Virus record (IMG/VR): IMGVR_UViG_3300036770_008728
Location: 20,407 to 84,406 of that record
From: a virus
DNA length: 64,000 nt
Reading direction: 5' to 3' (one strand)
The notes beneath the pieces are model-generated. The model did not search any database, had not been told where the DNA came from, and was given only the letters and a program-made list of their open reading frames with translations. Numbering within the stretch: the first letter of the stretch is position 1; the number at the start of each line of letters is the position of its first letter. This document shows, piece by piece, positions 1-8,412 of the stretch. The translations under genes and the position numbers were made by a program.

Positions 1-17
1 CGAGCTTCACCGGCCAT
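1..17 (-). CDS. 5' end of a late (probably tail) gene, partial
   Basis: Only the first five codons (M-A-G-E-A) lie inside the window and the gene continues off the left edge. The call rests on the leader AGGATTAACAAACATG on the minus strand (about 15-31), the same leader that precedes about 30 other genes here. It follows the head/connector genes of the late operon, so a tail gene is the likely identity, by inference only. Confidence 0.55.
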
Positions 18-71
18 GTTTGTTAATCCTTCAATTGTGATAAAATCAGCTATAAACGGAACAATATAATC

Positions 72-413
72 ATGCTAAAAAATATAGCCGTTAGCGTCCC
101 GAGTGAGGTGTATGAAATACTGAATTCAATGACAGTATCATCACCCCGGTCATTACTCAGTATAAAGTTACTGAGAGCCTTTTTCAAAGAGAACCCACCG
201 CTTCGGGATATGTCAGGCCTTTTGGACCAAGACACGCATTCCTTCACTCTGCGCATTCCCCAGGATCTCATCGAACAACTGGAGCGGTTTGCTAACCGTA
301 TGGCCTACAACCGCCATACGGCTCTGCTGGTCGCTCTGGTCGCTCAGATTGCTGCAGAGCAGCCTTACTTCAGAGAACCGACATCAATGCCGGCCGGTAA
401 CGTAAAGTGGTAA
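72..413 (+). CDS. Ribbon-helix-helix-like DNA-binding protein, opposite strand in late operon
   Basis: The 113-aa protein has two segments with the strand-helix-helix pattern of RHH (CopG/Arc-like) regulators. The first is residues 4-37 (IAVSVPSEVYEILN onward). The second is clearer, about residues 57-96 (HSFTLRIPQDLIEQLERF onward). It is read against the surrounding late genes and its 3' end overlaps the tail of the convergent gene 365-877 by 49 bases. The Shine-Dalgarno is weak (GGA) and a TATAAT at 65-70 lies too close to the ATG to serve this start, so the start is uncertain. An RHH protein would bind a palindromic operator as a dimer; the target is unknown. A similar multi-RHH protein is at 11891-12622. 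Confidence 0.55.
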   Translation: MLKNIAVSVPSEVYEILNSMTVSSPRSLLSIKLLRAFFKENPPLRDMSGLLDQDTHSFTLRIPQDLIEQLERFANRMAYNRHTALLVALVAQIAAEQPYFREPTSMPAGNVKW

Positions 414-877
414 GCCATAGTAGGTGTTACTGCCCAAGGCTGGCCACAATACTCAGCTTCGCTTAACATAAATTCAATGCAGGATAGTTTATCCAACTGA
501 TTGAATTTCTCTGCGAGACCTAACGCAAAACCCAAAAGATGCGACGTATCATATTCTGTCGCTGCCTTAGCTTTCGCACGATAACCCTCCAGAGCTTTTT
601 GCTTATCACGCACGGCCAATAACCGGATTTCGACCCGACCGTTGTAACGCTTTAAAAACTCAGCAATCGGAGTTTCAACTACCCGATTGTGGGTTTCTTT
701 TAAATGTTTCTGACCCAGTACCTTGAGCTTGAAAAGAGCACTAAATGAACCCTTGGATTCAATGGCTACTTCGCGCTCACGGTCATACACAGCGCCATGG
801 CTGAACTTACCCGTGAGCCGGATTAACCAGCTTACGGGATGATTCCCAATGGCGAACAACGTTTCTACATACTGCAC
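365..877 (-). CDS. Late protein, possible NlpC/P60-like or YiiX-like cysteine amidase
   Basis: The 170-aa protein starts at GTG 877 behind a strong AGGAGG site with 5-base spacing. It has a histidine in GKFSHGAVYD (about residues 24-33) and a cysteine in LSCIEFMLSE (about 131-140). That His-before-Cys order with hydrophobic surroundings recalls permuted papain-like amidases of the YiiX type, which often sit in phage tails and cut peptidoglycan peptides. The similarity is judged by eye and the catalytic assignment is tentative. It is the last complete gene of the minus-strand late series in the window. Confidence 0.45.
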   Translation of the reverse strand: MQYVETLFAIGNHPVSWLIRLTGKFSHGAVYDREREVAIESKGSFSALFKLKVLGQKHLKETHNRVVETPIAEFLKRYNGRVEIRLLAVRDKQKALEGYRAKAKAATEYDTSHLLGFALGLAEKFNQLDKLSCIEFMLSEAEYCGQPWAVTPTMAYHFTLPAGIDVGSLK

Positions 878-886
878 AGGGACCTC

Positions 887-1333
887 CTAATTAACGCTCT
901 GGATTGAGGCTTGGAAAGTGATTCCCTGCATTGCTACTTGCGAGTTTTTCATAACGGGCATCAGTCGCGTGGTACCCATCATCTTCAACTCGCCAACCCT
1001 TTGGTTGTTATTGTCATAATATGGAATAACTGACCCCGGCTGCAGAACTTCAAAAATCACATTAAGCCGGCTCATCAAACGCATGTTGTTCGCATCGTTG
1101 TAGGTGGCGCACACGATCATGGCGGACGTTGCGGACAAGGCTGAACCATCGTTGGCCGAGTACATCGCAAAGTTTTGCATCCCCACGAAATCATTGCTCG
1201 GAAGCTCTACTTCACTGGCCAGCGCATCGAGGTTAATTGGCTCGACCGTCATCTGGTCGACGCTGGCGAATTCGCTGGCCATCTCCGTGATAAACCGCAG
1301 CACCGACTGGTGAGTAAATTCAAGCTTATTCAT
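887..1333 (-). CDS. Late structural protein, head-tail connection region
   Basis: The 148-aa product is not recognised with certainty. Position after the capsid and connector genes, compact size and single-base overlap with the gene before it fit a tail terminator or head-tail joining protein. The start ATG at 1333 has an AGAGG site. No membrane segment or catalytic motif is visible. Confidence 0.5.
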   Translation of the reverse strand: MNKLEFTHQSVLRFITEMASEFASVDQMTVEPINLDALASEVELPSNDFVGMQNFAMYSANDGSALSATSAMIVCATYNDANNMRLMSRLNVIFEVLQPGSVIPYYDNNNQRVGELKMMGTTRLMPVMKNSQVAMQGITFQASIQSVN

Positions 1334-1755
1334 TAAAACCTCTGGTCTTCTAATCGTTCTGAAATACGATCCAGCATTTCCCCAAAGAATGGGTCTATCA
1401 CCGACCGGTCTTGGTCTCTCAAAAACATCAACGTGGCCGACGAGTGACTATTCATTCGGTTCAGAATGGGCATCATGGCCAATAAGAAGCCGTACTCGTT
1501 GGATTCCACCTTTCTGAAAAACGTGTCTTCTACTCTGATTTTCATGGGGACCCGGATCAGCCCCTCAACAATGGCCCGCTCTACAGAAATCCGGCGCCGA
1601 GTTACGGGGTCGTAAAAGTATTCACCCTTAAAGTCCAGGTTCCCGCGGCCCACCACCAGACTTTGTTTACTGGTTTGCACACGACGAACTATCTCTGGAG
1701 GTACGATTTCCGACCACTTTGGAACTCGGTACTTTGGCTTCAGGCTATCCGTCAT
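1333..1755 (-). CDS. Late structural protein, unknown
   Basis: The 140-aa protein is unrecognised. It is translationally coupled: its start overlaps the end of 1752-2285 by 4 bases and its stop overlaps the next start by one base. It is rich in charged residues (RRVQTSKQ, RRRISVERA) with no membrane segment. By position it belongs to the connector/tail completion set. Confidence 0.5.
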   Translation of the reverse strand: MTDSLKPKYRVPKWSEIVPPEIVRRVQTSKQSLVVGRGNLDFKGEYFYDPVTRRRISVERAIVEGLIRVPMKIRVEDTFFRKVESNEYGFLLAMMPILNRMNSHSSATLMFLRDQDRSVIDPFFGEMLDRISERLEDQRF

Positions 1756-2285
1756 ACCCGCACATTCCGTCTTCGCTGGGCTTGTGCATCGTAAAGGCGC
1801 TGATCGGGTACATATCTTCCCAGTTCATAGCCCCGTTTAAACTGAAGTCCCCCGAACGCCATAAACAGGGTTTCAGCAATATTCGCTTGATTGCCCAGTT
1901 CACTCAGTAGCGCCACCAGCGATTTTTCTTTGGTTGGGCCATAGTAGTTCTGAAATTTCAGGGGATATTCACCCCCTGATTTGCGGTGATAAAAAAACTT
2001 CCGCTTAACGGTTTCATCCGACAGCGGGCGGTACTGGTAGATACCACCCATCCAATCGTTATTTACCCGGAACTGCTTTGATGAGCTAAAGCCTTCAACC
2101 GAATCCGCGATGGATTCAACACCCAGGCGACCAGAACCCGACACTGTTGCACTGATTTCTTCTTTTATCAGCGACGTGATCCGCTGCTCGACCGTTAAAT
2201 TCACATCGGCTGCAGCCTGATGCTGAAGGCTTTTCAGAACCCCAAACAGTTGCTTGGATAGCGCGGCCATGACCGGGCCACTCAT
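1752..2285 (-). CDS. Late structural protein, possible head-tail connector or tail completion protein
   Basis: The 177-aa protein starts with a long N-terminal helix (AALSKQLFGVLKSLQHQAA) and ends in a basic tail (QRRRNVRV). In many siphophages and myophages a protein of this size in this position is the gp10-like or tail completion protein, but no diagnostic motif was seen. It overlaps both neighbours by 4 bases, so the genes are tightly coupled. Confidence 0.45.
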   Translation of the reverse strand: MSGPVMAALSKQLFGVLKSLQHQAAADVNLTVEQRITSLIKEEISATVSGSGRLGVESIADSVEGFSSSKQFRVNNDWMGGIYQYRPLSDETVKRKFFYHRKSGGEYPLKFQNYYGPTKEKSLVALLSELGNQANIAETLFMAFGGLQFKRGYELGRYVPDQRLYDAQAQRRRNVRV

Positions 2286-2776
2286 GAGCCAACCTCGACC
2301 CGGTATACGCCGTTTAGAAGCGCCACATGGCTGACACGTAGGCCATTTATCTTGTGATTCGTCGTCGCCGGGTACGCCATGTAGTAAACGAGCTGAGGGA
2401 CTTTCAGGCCCAGAACTTCCGAACTACTGACTAAATCCTGACAAACCTGAACTTTAATTGCAGGACCATCCACAGGGTTCCCTTTCATCTGGGTCACTGG
2501 ATTGATGGTGGTGAGAATTTCACGAATGGTGACTTCTGCGTTCAGCTCTAATGCTGCAAACACAGTGCTGTCAGAGTTCAAATGGTGGTTTGCCAACACA
2601 AAAGCCGGCCGGCCACGTTGGTAAAGAAACTCTCCGGGCTTAACCGCCGAACCGTCAAGGATATGAACAAGGCTTTTCACCGGACCCAGTAGGCGAAACC
2701 CGTCTGCCGGTTTGGTCAGTACCGCAGAAACGTTTTTATTTCCAATCCGGTACTTCCGATGGTCCATGTTATTCAC
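2282..2776 (-). CDS. Late structural protein, possible head closure protein
   Basis: The 164-aa, mostly beta-predicted protein (alternating hydrophobics in RLLGPVKSLVHILDG and RVSHVALLNGVYRVEVGS) has the size and position of a head-closure/head-tail joining protein. It is not recognised from sequence alone. It starts inside the end of 2769-3467 and ends inside the start of 1752-2285, so all three are in one translationally coupled string. Confidence 0.45.
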   Translation of the reverse strand: MNNMDHRKYRIGNKNVSAVLTKPADGFRLLGPVKSLVHILDGSAVKPGEFLYQRGRPAFVLANHHLNSDSTVFAALELNAEVTIREILTTINPVTQMKGNPVDGPAIKVQVCQDLVSSSEVLGLKVPQLVYYMAYPATTNHKINGLRVSHVALLNGVYRVEVGS

Positions 2777-3467
2777 CCGTCAGCGGGTCAGTGACTGAGA
2801 CCACCGTCAGAAGCGGTTCATAGTCATCCACTGGTACGTAATTGAAGTGAGTCACTAACAACGACTGGAACTGGGCATACAGTTCGCCCTGCAGCTTCAC
2901 ATAGTCAATGCTCTGCCGGGTCATTTTGTGGTCATCTACTTCTCGGGTTTTCAGTAAACGCAAAGGCAGAGTAGGGATCTGGCTTATGGCCACATGCAGC
3001 AAAAGGGCCTTGTTTGCATGACTGACCTTACTGACATCTGTAAAAAGGTCCTGATTCAGGATTTCAGAAACCTCCAGATAGCCGGCATAGATATCAAATA
3101 CTGAATCTGGTAGCTCCTCGTTTGAGGCTCCCAGCAGATTCCGCACTTGTAATGGTGTGACTGTGATTGGTTTGAAACGCACCACGCGAACCGGTGAGCT
3201 CCAAGTGATTTGCTGGCTTGCCGAAACAAACGTCACTTCCATAAACAGGAATTTAGACAGCTCATTTGAGTCCAACGAAAAATTGCTGGCCGGAACTAAC
3301 CAGTCCGGCTCAGCCAAATCCAGATAAACCTTGTTACCCAGAGCCACACCAGACACATCACGCAGTACTACAAACAGGTCCTCTGCGGGATCTGGTGTGT
3401 AGAACTCATCATTTACCAGAAATTCCTTTTGTAATTTCAATGGTGTCTGTGTGCGAATTTCGATCAT
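2769..3467 (-). CDS. Late structural protein, possible head-tail adaptor
   Basis: The 232-aa protein starts one base inside the stop of the Ala-rich gene upstream. The N-terminal half looks beta-rich and the middle contains a helical segment (VRNLLGASNEELPDSVFDIYAGYLEV, about residues 107-132) of the kind found in head-tail adaptors (gp6/gp15-like). Assignment rests mainly on genome position between capsid and tail genes. Confidence 0.45.
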   Translation of the reverse strand: MIEIRTQTPLKLQKEFLVNDEFYTPDPAEDLFVVLRDVSGVALGNKVYLDLAEPDWLVPASNFSLDSNELSKFLFMEVTFVSASQQITWSSPVRVVRFKPITVTPLQVRNLLGASNEELPDSVFDIYAGYLEVSEILNQDLFTDVSKVSHANKALLLHVAISQIPTLPLRLLKTREVDDHKMTRQSIDYVKLQGELYAQFQSLLVTHFNYVPVDDYEPLLTVVSVTDPLTGE

Positions 3468-4000
3468 TATTTTTTGCCCTTGTTGGCGCCAGCGTCGGCT
3501 TCTTCCTGAGCCTTTTTCGCAGCTTCAGCAGCCGCGGCAGCATCGGCTTCTTCCTGAGTCTTTTTCGCAGCTTCAGCAGCCGCGGCAGCATCGGCTTCTT
3601 CCTTGGCCTTTTTCGCAGCTTCAGCCGCAGCGGCAGCGTCGGCTTCTTCCTTGGCCTTTTTCGCAGCTTCAGCCGCAGCGGCAGCGTCGGCTTCTTCCTG
3701 AGCCTTTTTCGCAGCTTCAGCTGTAGCCTGTTCGTCTTCCACATCACCACTCAGAATGGCTTTGAATGACGCTACGGCCAGTTCGAAATCACCCTCAGCG
3801 GCCTGATAGCATTTCAACCATTCAGCATCCGTGGCATGACCTGGCAGTTCTTCAGCCACACAGAGCTTTACCTGACCACGAGCAATATTCTGATCCAGAA
3901 AACTGGATTTCGACACGACCGAAGGCCGGTCATGGTGATATTCGTCACCGTTAAAGTCCGTCAGATAAACCGGACCAACTGTTTCAACTAAACACTTCAT
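3467..4000 (-). CDS. Virion-associated protein with Ala/Lys/Glu-rich 16-residue repeats
   Basis: The 177-aa protein has a globular N-terminal half (to about residue 90) and a C-terminal half of five near-perfect 16-residue repeats of the type AEAAKKAQEEADAAAA, ending in GANKGKK. Such EAAK-rich repeats form long rigid helices. The gene directly follows the major capsid gene, from which a UUCG stem-loop separates it (4019-4038). A capsid-surface spacer or head-tail linker is plausible; the true role is unknown. Confidence 0.6.
   Translation of the reverse strand: MKCLVETVGPVYLTDFNGDEYHHDRPSVVSKSSFLDQNIARGQVKLCVAEELPGHATDAEWLKCYQAAEGDFELAVASFKAILSGDVEDEQATAEAAKKAQEEADAAAAAEAAKKAKEEADAAAAAEAAKKAKEEADAAAAAEAAKKTQEEADAAAAAEAAKKAQEEADAGANKGKK
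3495..3722 (-). repeat. 48-bp in-frame tandem repeats (five copies)
   Basis: Five 48-bp units encode the 16-residue repeats of the preceding entry. Units differ by a few bases (for example KKAQ, KKAK, KKTQ variants), so the array probably grew by slippage or unequal exchange and may vary in copy number between relatives. Confidence 0.8.
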
Positions 4001-4018
4001 AGAAGCTCCAGAAGTACT

Positions 4019-4038
4019 GGGAGGTCCGAAGACCTCCC
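4019..4038 (-). terminator. UUCG stem-loop after the major capsid gene
   Basis: On the minus strand a perfect 8-bp stem, GGGAGGTC with GACCTCCC, closes a TTCG tetraloop 15 bases after the capsid stop codon. There is no U-tract, so it is as likely to be a 3' stabiliser or attenuator that keeps capsid mRNA abundant as a terminator. Confidence 0.6.
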
Positions 4039-4053
4039 TTATTAGTTCAAGGC

Positions 4054-5271
4054 TTACGCCATGTTCAACACAGTGCGGGTATCACCAAAGATCAGCTTGT
4101 AACCTGAGTTGATAGTGCGTGTGTAGGTGATAGTCTGGTTCTTAATGGCTTGCTCAGACTCACGGATATCTGAGTTCGCTTCAATCAGCTCTTCCAGAGT
4201 ATCTGCACGGCTGTAACAAATCAGTTTGTTCGCCGGAGCTGCAGACGCCAGTTTGAAAGACACGCCTTTCAGCAAGTCCATGGCCAGGCTGACTTTCGGC
4301 GCACCTTTCTCTTGCAGGTGCTCTGCAACAGACTTATTGGCCGTGGTTGGGTTGAACATCAGGAACAGTTCCAGATACATGTCCAGGTTACCCACCATGG
4401 TATCCACTGGGGTACCGGCTTTGGCACGGGCTACCAGGAACTTCATCAGCGCGATGTAGTTGTCTTTCAGCGTTTTACCAGCAGAGAAGTCCGCACCATG
4501 CACAGACAGGTTAACTACTGGAGCCGCACTATAAACCGCATCGCCATTAATGAGTTGGCCTACCGCAGCAGAGACTTTACTGATTTGCAGCTGACGTTCT
4601 ACGCGGGCAGCGTAAGGCTTCAAAATGTCCATTGCTACACGGCGTTCGAACTCATAGGTGGTACGAATCGCAGAACCATGTTTATAGAAACGAACGTTGT
4701 TTTCAGTCGCTGTGATGTCATACACAGGAATGCTGGCGCCTTCAGCGATCATCGAAGTACTACGGGCTTCTTGTGAATCCTGCAGGATTGCACGAGTCAG
4801 AACTTCCGTACCACGAATGGTCCGTGTCTGGGCTACGAGACCTTCCGTCGATTCCATTTCATCCATGCGGGTTTCCCAGCGAAGCATGTCATCAATGACT
4901 TCTGGAAACAGGGCACGAGTACCCGGCTTGAAGTTGAAGGTATCCGCTGCAGCTTCTAACAGGATGCCCTGTTTGAAATCCTGGCGAGTTGGTAAGCCTA
5001 AGTGCATCAGCGCAGCTTCGTAACCACTTAAATGGTCGCCACCGGCTAACAGATATGGATTGATCTGTTGGTTGTTTACTTCAATCGTAGACTTTGGAAT
5101 ATCTACGGCTAAGGTCAGGTAATCGCGCAGGTTCAAACCATATTCTTTGGCCTTGGAGCAAAGAATATGGCCGGCTTGAGCAGATTTGAACGTATCTTCA
5201 GATGCGATATCACCCAGAACTAAAGCCAATGGTTGGCGCTGGATCTCGGTTAAACGACGGTATGCTGTCAT
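4054..5271 (-). CDS. Major capsid protein
   Basis: The 405-aa protein is the expected size for an HK97-fold major capsid protein and lies directly after protease/scaffold and decoration genes. It has a long helical region around residues 120-230 and a beta-rich C-terminal part. It is preceded by a stem-loop and the leader TAGGATTAACAAGCATG, so it has its own unit head, and it is followed by a UUCG stem-loop. This arrangement fits a highly expressed virion gene. The family assignment is from position and length. Confidence 0.75.
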   Translation of the reverse strand: MTAYRRLTEIQRQPLALVLGDIASEDTFKSAQAGHILCSKAKEYGLNLRDYLTLAVDIPKSTIEVNNQQINPYLLAGGDHLSGYEAALMHLGLPTRQDFKQGILLEAAADTFNFKPGTRALFPEVIDDMLRWETRMDEMESTEGLVAQTRTIRGTEVLTRAILQDSQEARSTSMIAEGASIPVYDITATENNVRFYKHGSAIRTTYEFERRVAMDILKPYAARVERQLQISKVSAAVGQLINGDAVYSAAPVVNLSVHGADFSAGKTLKDNYIALMKFLVARAKAGTPVDTMVGNLDMYLELFLMFNPTTANKSVAEHLQEKGAPKVSLAMDLLKGVSFKLASAAPANKLICYSRADTLEELIEANSDIRESEQAIKNQTITYTRTINSGYKLIFGDTRTVLNMA

Positions 5272-5317
5272 GCTTGTTAATCCTATTCTAATTTTAGTGG
5301 AGGCGGGCTAGGCCCGC
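5272..5317 (-). promoter_or_regulatory. Stem-loop plus conserved leader in front of the capsid gene
   Basis: On the minus strand GCGGGC-CTA-GCCCGC (about 5303-5317) is followed by an AT-rich stretch and then TAGGATTAACAAGCATG. This is the same hairpin-then-leader design used at many plus-strand unit boundaries, which shows that the signal also serves late genes. Confidence 0.6.
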
Positions 5318-5332
5318 ACGACCAACGAGCTG

Positions 5333-5731
5333 TTACTTCAACAGCACTTCACAGGTCAGAGTTGTGGTGTTTACGGCAACAACCACGGTGTTCATACCGA
5401 CGCCGGCACCCGCCGTTTTCACACCACCCAAACCATTGCCCACGACGCGACCACCGCGAGTAGGAGCCGTACCTGTGTAGCTGAACTTCTGATACATCAA
5501 TGGCTGATATGAACCGGTCTTCACACCGTCCTGAGAGCGGTTTTCAAAAGCAGTCAGAACGCCGTTGATGTCCACACCGTCTGGAGAGATACCAACTGTG
5601 AAGTCCGCTGCAGGGTCAATCGAGACTGGTTTACCCACGTCGGCAATACCGGTAACCGTGGAATTTAAATACGCGGTGACCGCCAGGTCTTCGACGCGAA
5701 TACCCTTATAACTGGTAATTGTATTCATCAT
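5333..5731 (-). CDS. Putative head decoration/stabilisation protein
   Basis: The 132-aa, Gly/Val/Thr-rich, beta-predicted protein lies between protease/scaffold and major capsid genes, the usual place of lambda gpD or HK97-type decoration proteins. The start is ATG-ATG at 5731/5728 with AAGGA upstream. There is no membrane segment. The call is by position and composition. Confidence 0.6.
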   Translation of the reverse strand: MMNTITSYKGIRVEDLAVTAYLNSTVTGIADVGKPVSIDPAADFTVGISPDGVDINGVLTAFENRSQDGVKTGSYQPLMYQKFSYTGTAPTRGGRVVGNGLGGVKTAGAGVGMNTVVVAVNTTTLTCEVLLK

Positions 5732-5737
5732 GGGTCC

Positions 5738-6886
5738 TTAACGTGGTGACTTGTAAAGTGCCGCCTGACCCAGCATGGCTGGTACTGCAGCAGGTTGTTG
5801 TTTATCCGCCGGGTCAGTAACACCACCACGAGGGATTGCCGCCAGTACAACCTTGGCTTCGTCAATCGCTGCGATCATCTGTTCCGGAGTTGCGTTTGGA
5901 ACTTCTGTCAGGTTTGCCGCAACACAAGCTGCCTTGTACTGTCCTGACAGGAAAGTTGTTACTGTCGCGTGAGAGGCCTTGATCGTGTCCAGCTCTTTCA
6001 CGGTATCCGTTGAAGCCGCTTCCAGCTTGGTTTTCAGCTCAGCGATTTCGGTATTAGCGGTTGTCAGTGCAGCCTGTGAAGCAGTTAACTGGTCAGCCAA
6101 CGTCTTCTTCTCACTTTCTAACCGCCCATTGGTTTGCGCCAGTTCCAGCATTTGTGGATCCATGACATCTCCTGTGGGGTTGGTTTTTGGGGGTTGTGGT
6201 GCCAGGGTGACGGCACTAAACAGGAAAGACAGATCTGGTTGTGCACCAGATGCCGCCAGTCGCTGGTAAGTTTCAGCACCCAGACGTTGCTTGGCTGCGC
6301 CAAGGATTTTTGCTTTTGATGAAGCGCCACGGTTCACCAAGCTCAGCTCGGTCCATGTGTTCATCTCAGTTAAACGAAGGTGAACGCCGTCTTTACCCAG
6401 CTGATGTTCATTGGGACATTCACGGGCATACAGGTAGTACGGTTCTGACATGTAATCAAAATCACACTGACTGCAGAAAGCATGTTTGGGTAAAGTGCCC
6501 ACGGATACTTCGTCAATAATGCTGGTATCAATTTTTTCCAGCAGTGCCGTTTCCGTCGCCAGAAGATAAAACGCGGTATTTAATTCCCAGTGACCAGCTT
6601 CGGCGGCAAACACGTCAGCCATGAACACCCGGCCGGTAGGCAGGGTGTAGTCGTCGTGCATGATTTGAAGAGTTACAGGGTTTGATTTGAGGTGTGCAGA
6701 CATCTGACGCAGATACGCTTCAGTCATCTGAGCACCGTTATATGGGGAGTAACGCTGGGAAATCGGGCGCGTAGAAGCTGCCACAGCTTCGTAGGCAACG
6801 ATTTTGCTGAAATCCATATCTGGATCACCAGCAACAGCACGAATGGCTTCTTTGTGCTTTTCAGTCAGCTCAAGGCGTTTTGCCAT
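5738..6886 (-). CDS. Putative prohead protease fused to scaffold
   Basis: The 382-aa protein has two parts. Residues 1-220 form a globular domain with a cysteine-rich patch (FCSQCDFDYM and ECPNEH, about 152-175). Residues about 240-330 form a coiled coil (repeated LTAS, TANTEIAELKTKLEAAS) typical of internal scaffolds. A protease-scaffold fusion just upstream of the capsid gene is common in tailed phages. The protease family is not certain and no catalytic triad could be fixed by eye. The start has the leader AGGATTAACAAACATG. Confidence 0.6.
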   Translation of the reverse strand: MAKRLELTEKHKEAIRAVAGDPDMDFSKIVAYEAVAASTRPISQRYSPYNGAQMTEAYLRQMSAHLKSNPVTLQIMHDDYTLPTGRVFMADVFAAEAGHWELNTAFYLLATETALLEKIDTSIIDEVSVGTLPKHAFCSQCDFDYMSEPYYLYARECPNEHQLGKDGVHLRLTEMNTWTELSLVNRGASSKAKILGAAKQRLGAETYQRLAASGAQPDLSFLFSAVTLAPQPPKTNPTGDVMDPQMLELAQTNGRLESEKKTLADQLTASQAALTTANTEIAELKTKLEAASTDTVKELDTIKASHATVTTFLSGQYKAACVAANLTEVPNATPEQMIAAIDEAKVVLAAIPRGGVTDPADKQQPAAVPAMLGQAALYKSPR

Positions 6887-6939
6887 GTTTGTTAATCCTC
6901 AAATTGTCTATTTATGCTAGAGCATTTTATTTCGAACTT

Positions 6940-8403
6940 CTAGCGGTTTATTTTGTTGGTGTTTGATTTGACAGTTTTATTCGCTGCCGAACTGGTGCTT
7001 CTGCCCAATGGATCACTGTTTGGTGTTATTTTTTCAGCATCAACCATCATTCCACCACTCACGAACATGGTCCCGCTCATTTCTGGAATATGGTCCGGTC
7101 GGATCTTGCCGTACATGGCCAGATGGTATTCATCATCATCAATCAGACCATCACTCAAATCCTGGCGTAGCCGGTTACCTTTCAGCTGGCGCTGTGGCTC
7201 CATTTCCAGCTCAGAACGCAAATCAATCTGCGGGTAAACGACCTCGACCCGGCTTTCAGAACCCTGCAGACGGAGTGCCTGCGTCAGGATGTTACTGAAT
7301 ACTCGACCAATACCCTGATTCAAAGAACCGGCGTTTTTACTAAAAAGCTGGGCTTCCACGGTCGCCGTGTTCACACCACTTTCGCCACGGCCAAGTACGG
7401 TGGCCATCGTCCGAAGCCCCGCTTGGTTCTGGGCATTGAGAACGTCGATGATGCTGGTGATATCCAATCCCACAGCAGGGTTTTTTTCATTCAGAATATT
7501 CAGCTCAGCACTGTCGTAATGAACCATCGGCTGGTCGGCACGAATCGAACCGAACTGCTGTACCAGTTCATTGCGCCTTGCCCGCAAATATTTCCGGAAC
7601 TCTGCAGCATCGGCCTTTAGGTGAGCCGGGGCACTGCGGGCAATCACTTCTTCCAGAACCTTCACGGTCAGACGTGGAAAACCGGTAATTTGCATGATCC
7701 GATACAGGTCATTAATCACCTGCTGACGTGCGGCCATGGAGTTAATCGCCGCAATAAACGGACTGTTGCCATAGGCTTCCATTGGACTTTTCCGGTACCA
7801 GTGCATGAAGAACGTCGGGATATCGAGCTTGATTTCTTTATCACCAACCACCTGCCAAGGCACCATGACACCCGGGGACTTTTCCTGCAGTTGGATTTGC
7901 GCGATGTCTACCAAACGCAGTTCGTTCAACACCAGAAGTTCGTTGTACACGGCCTCAACGGCAATCCCGCCGCGGGCCAGAATCATGTAACGCAGGTCTT
8001 CAGCAATGGTCCTGAAATCTTTTCGTTCTTCATAGCCTTTCGAGTAATCCCGTCGGGTTGTCAGAACTTCGATGATTTCATTGACCAGCTTGTATCCATC
8101 ACGGTCAATGGCACCGTCTGGGTCACGAACAATAATCTTTGGTTCAACGTCGGCAGTTGTCAGGTAAGCGGACAGGGCACTGCTGGCATCCGGGTCAGCC
8201 TTCAGCAAACTCAACATCAGTTCCCGCGAGTTTTTGTTGATCCGGTCATCGTAAAGATTGGCCAAATGCTCCTTAAACGCGGGTAAATCAAGGGTGTCGC
8301 CTGTGCGCTCGGGGTCGAACGTCGCTGTCTGTGTATTGCCCTTGGGTTTGGTGCGCGTGGGCAGCAGGATTTTAATCTTAGCGAGAATGCCGGAGCTGGC
8401 CAT
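6940..8403 (-). CDS. Portal protein
   Basis: The 487-aa protein of portal size lies directly after the large terminase. It shows the usual features: an N-terminal region with DPDASSALSAYLTTADVEPKI, a central segment describing neighbouring membrane-like beta/alpha parts, and a C-terminal region with LRQDLSDGLIDDDEYHLAMYGKIRPDHIPEMSG. That last segment recalls the DGxxsxxEaR-type helix of portal proteins. It forms the dodecameric DNA gate at the head vertex. A polar Ser/Thr/Asn-rich tail ends the protein. Confidence 0.75.
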   Translation of the reverse strand: MASSGILAKIKILLPTRTKPKGNTQTATFDPERTGDTLDLPAFKEHLANLYDDRINKNSRELMLSLLKADPDASSALSAYLTTADVEPKIIVRDPDGAIDRDGYKLVNEIIEVLTTRRDYSKGYEERKDFRTIAEDLRYMILARGGIAVEAVYNELLVLNELRLVDIAQIQLQEKSPGVMVPWQVVGDKEIKLDIPTFFMHWYRKSPMEAYGNSPFIAAINSMAARQQVINDLYRIMQITGFPRLTVKVLEEVIARSAPAHLKADAAEFRKYLRARRNELVQQFGSIRADQPMVHYDSAELNILNEKNPAVGLDITSIIDVLNAQNQAGLRTMATVLGRGESGVNTATVEAQLFSKNAGSLNQGIGRVFSNILTQALRLQGSESRVEVVYPQIDLRSELEMEPQRQLKGNRLRQDLSDGLIDDDEYHLAMYGKIRPDHIPEMSGTMFVSGGMMVDAEKITPNSDPLGRSTSSAANKTVKSNTNKINR

Positions 8404-8412
8404 AAAGAGTCC

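Noticed and set aside
3266-3769. 167-codon repetitive frame (SFSSRGSIGFFL type) on the plus strand
   Set aside because: It is the antisense reading of the 48-bp repeats of the capsid-adjacent gene; no start signal.
7621-8286. 221-codon open frame on the plus strand opposite the portal gene
   Set aside because: It is antisense to a well-supported portal gene, shows no domain pattern and no ribosome site; a frame shadow.
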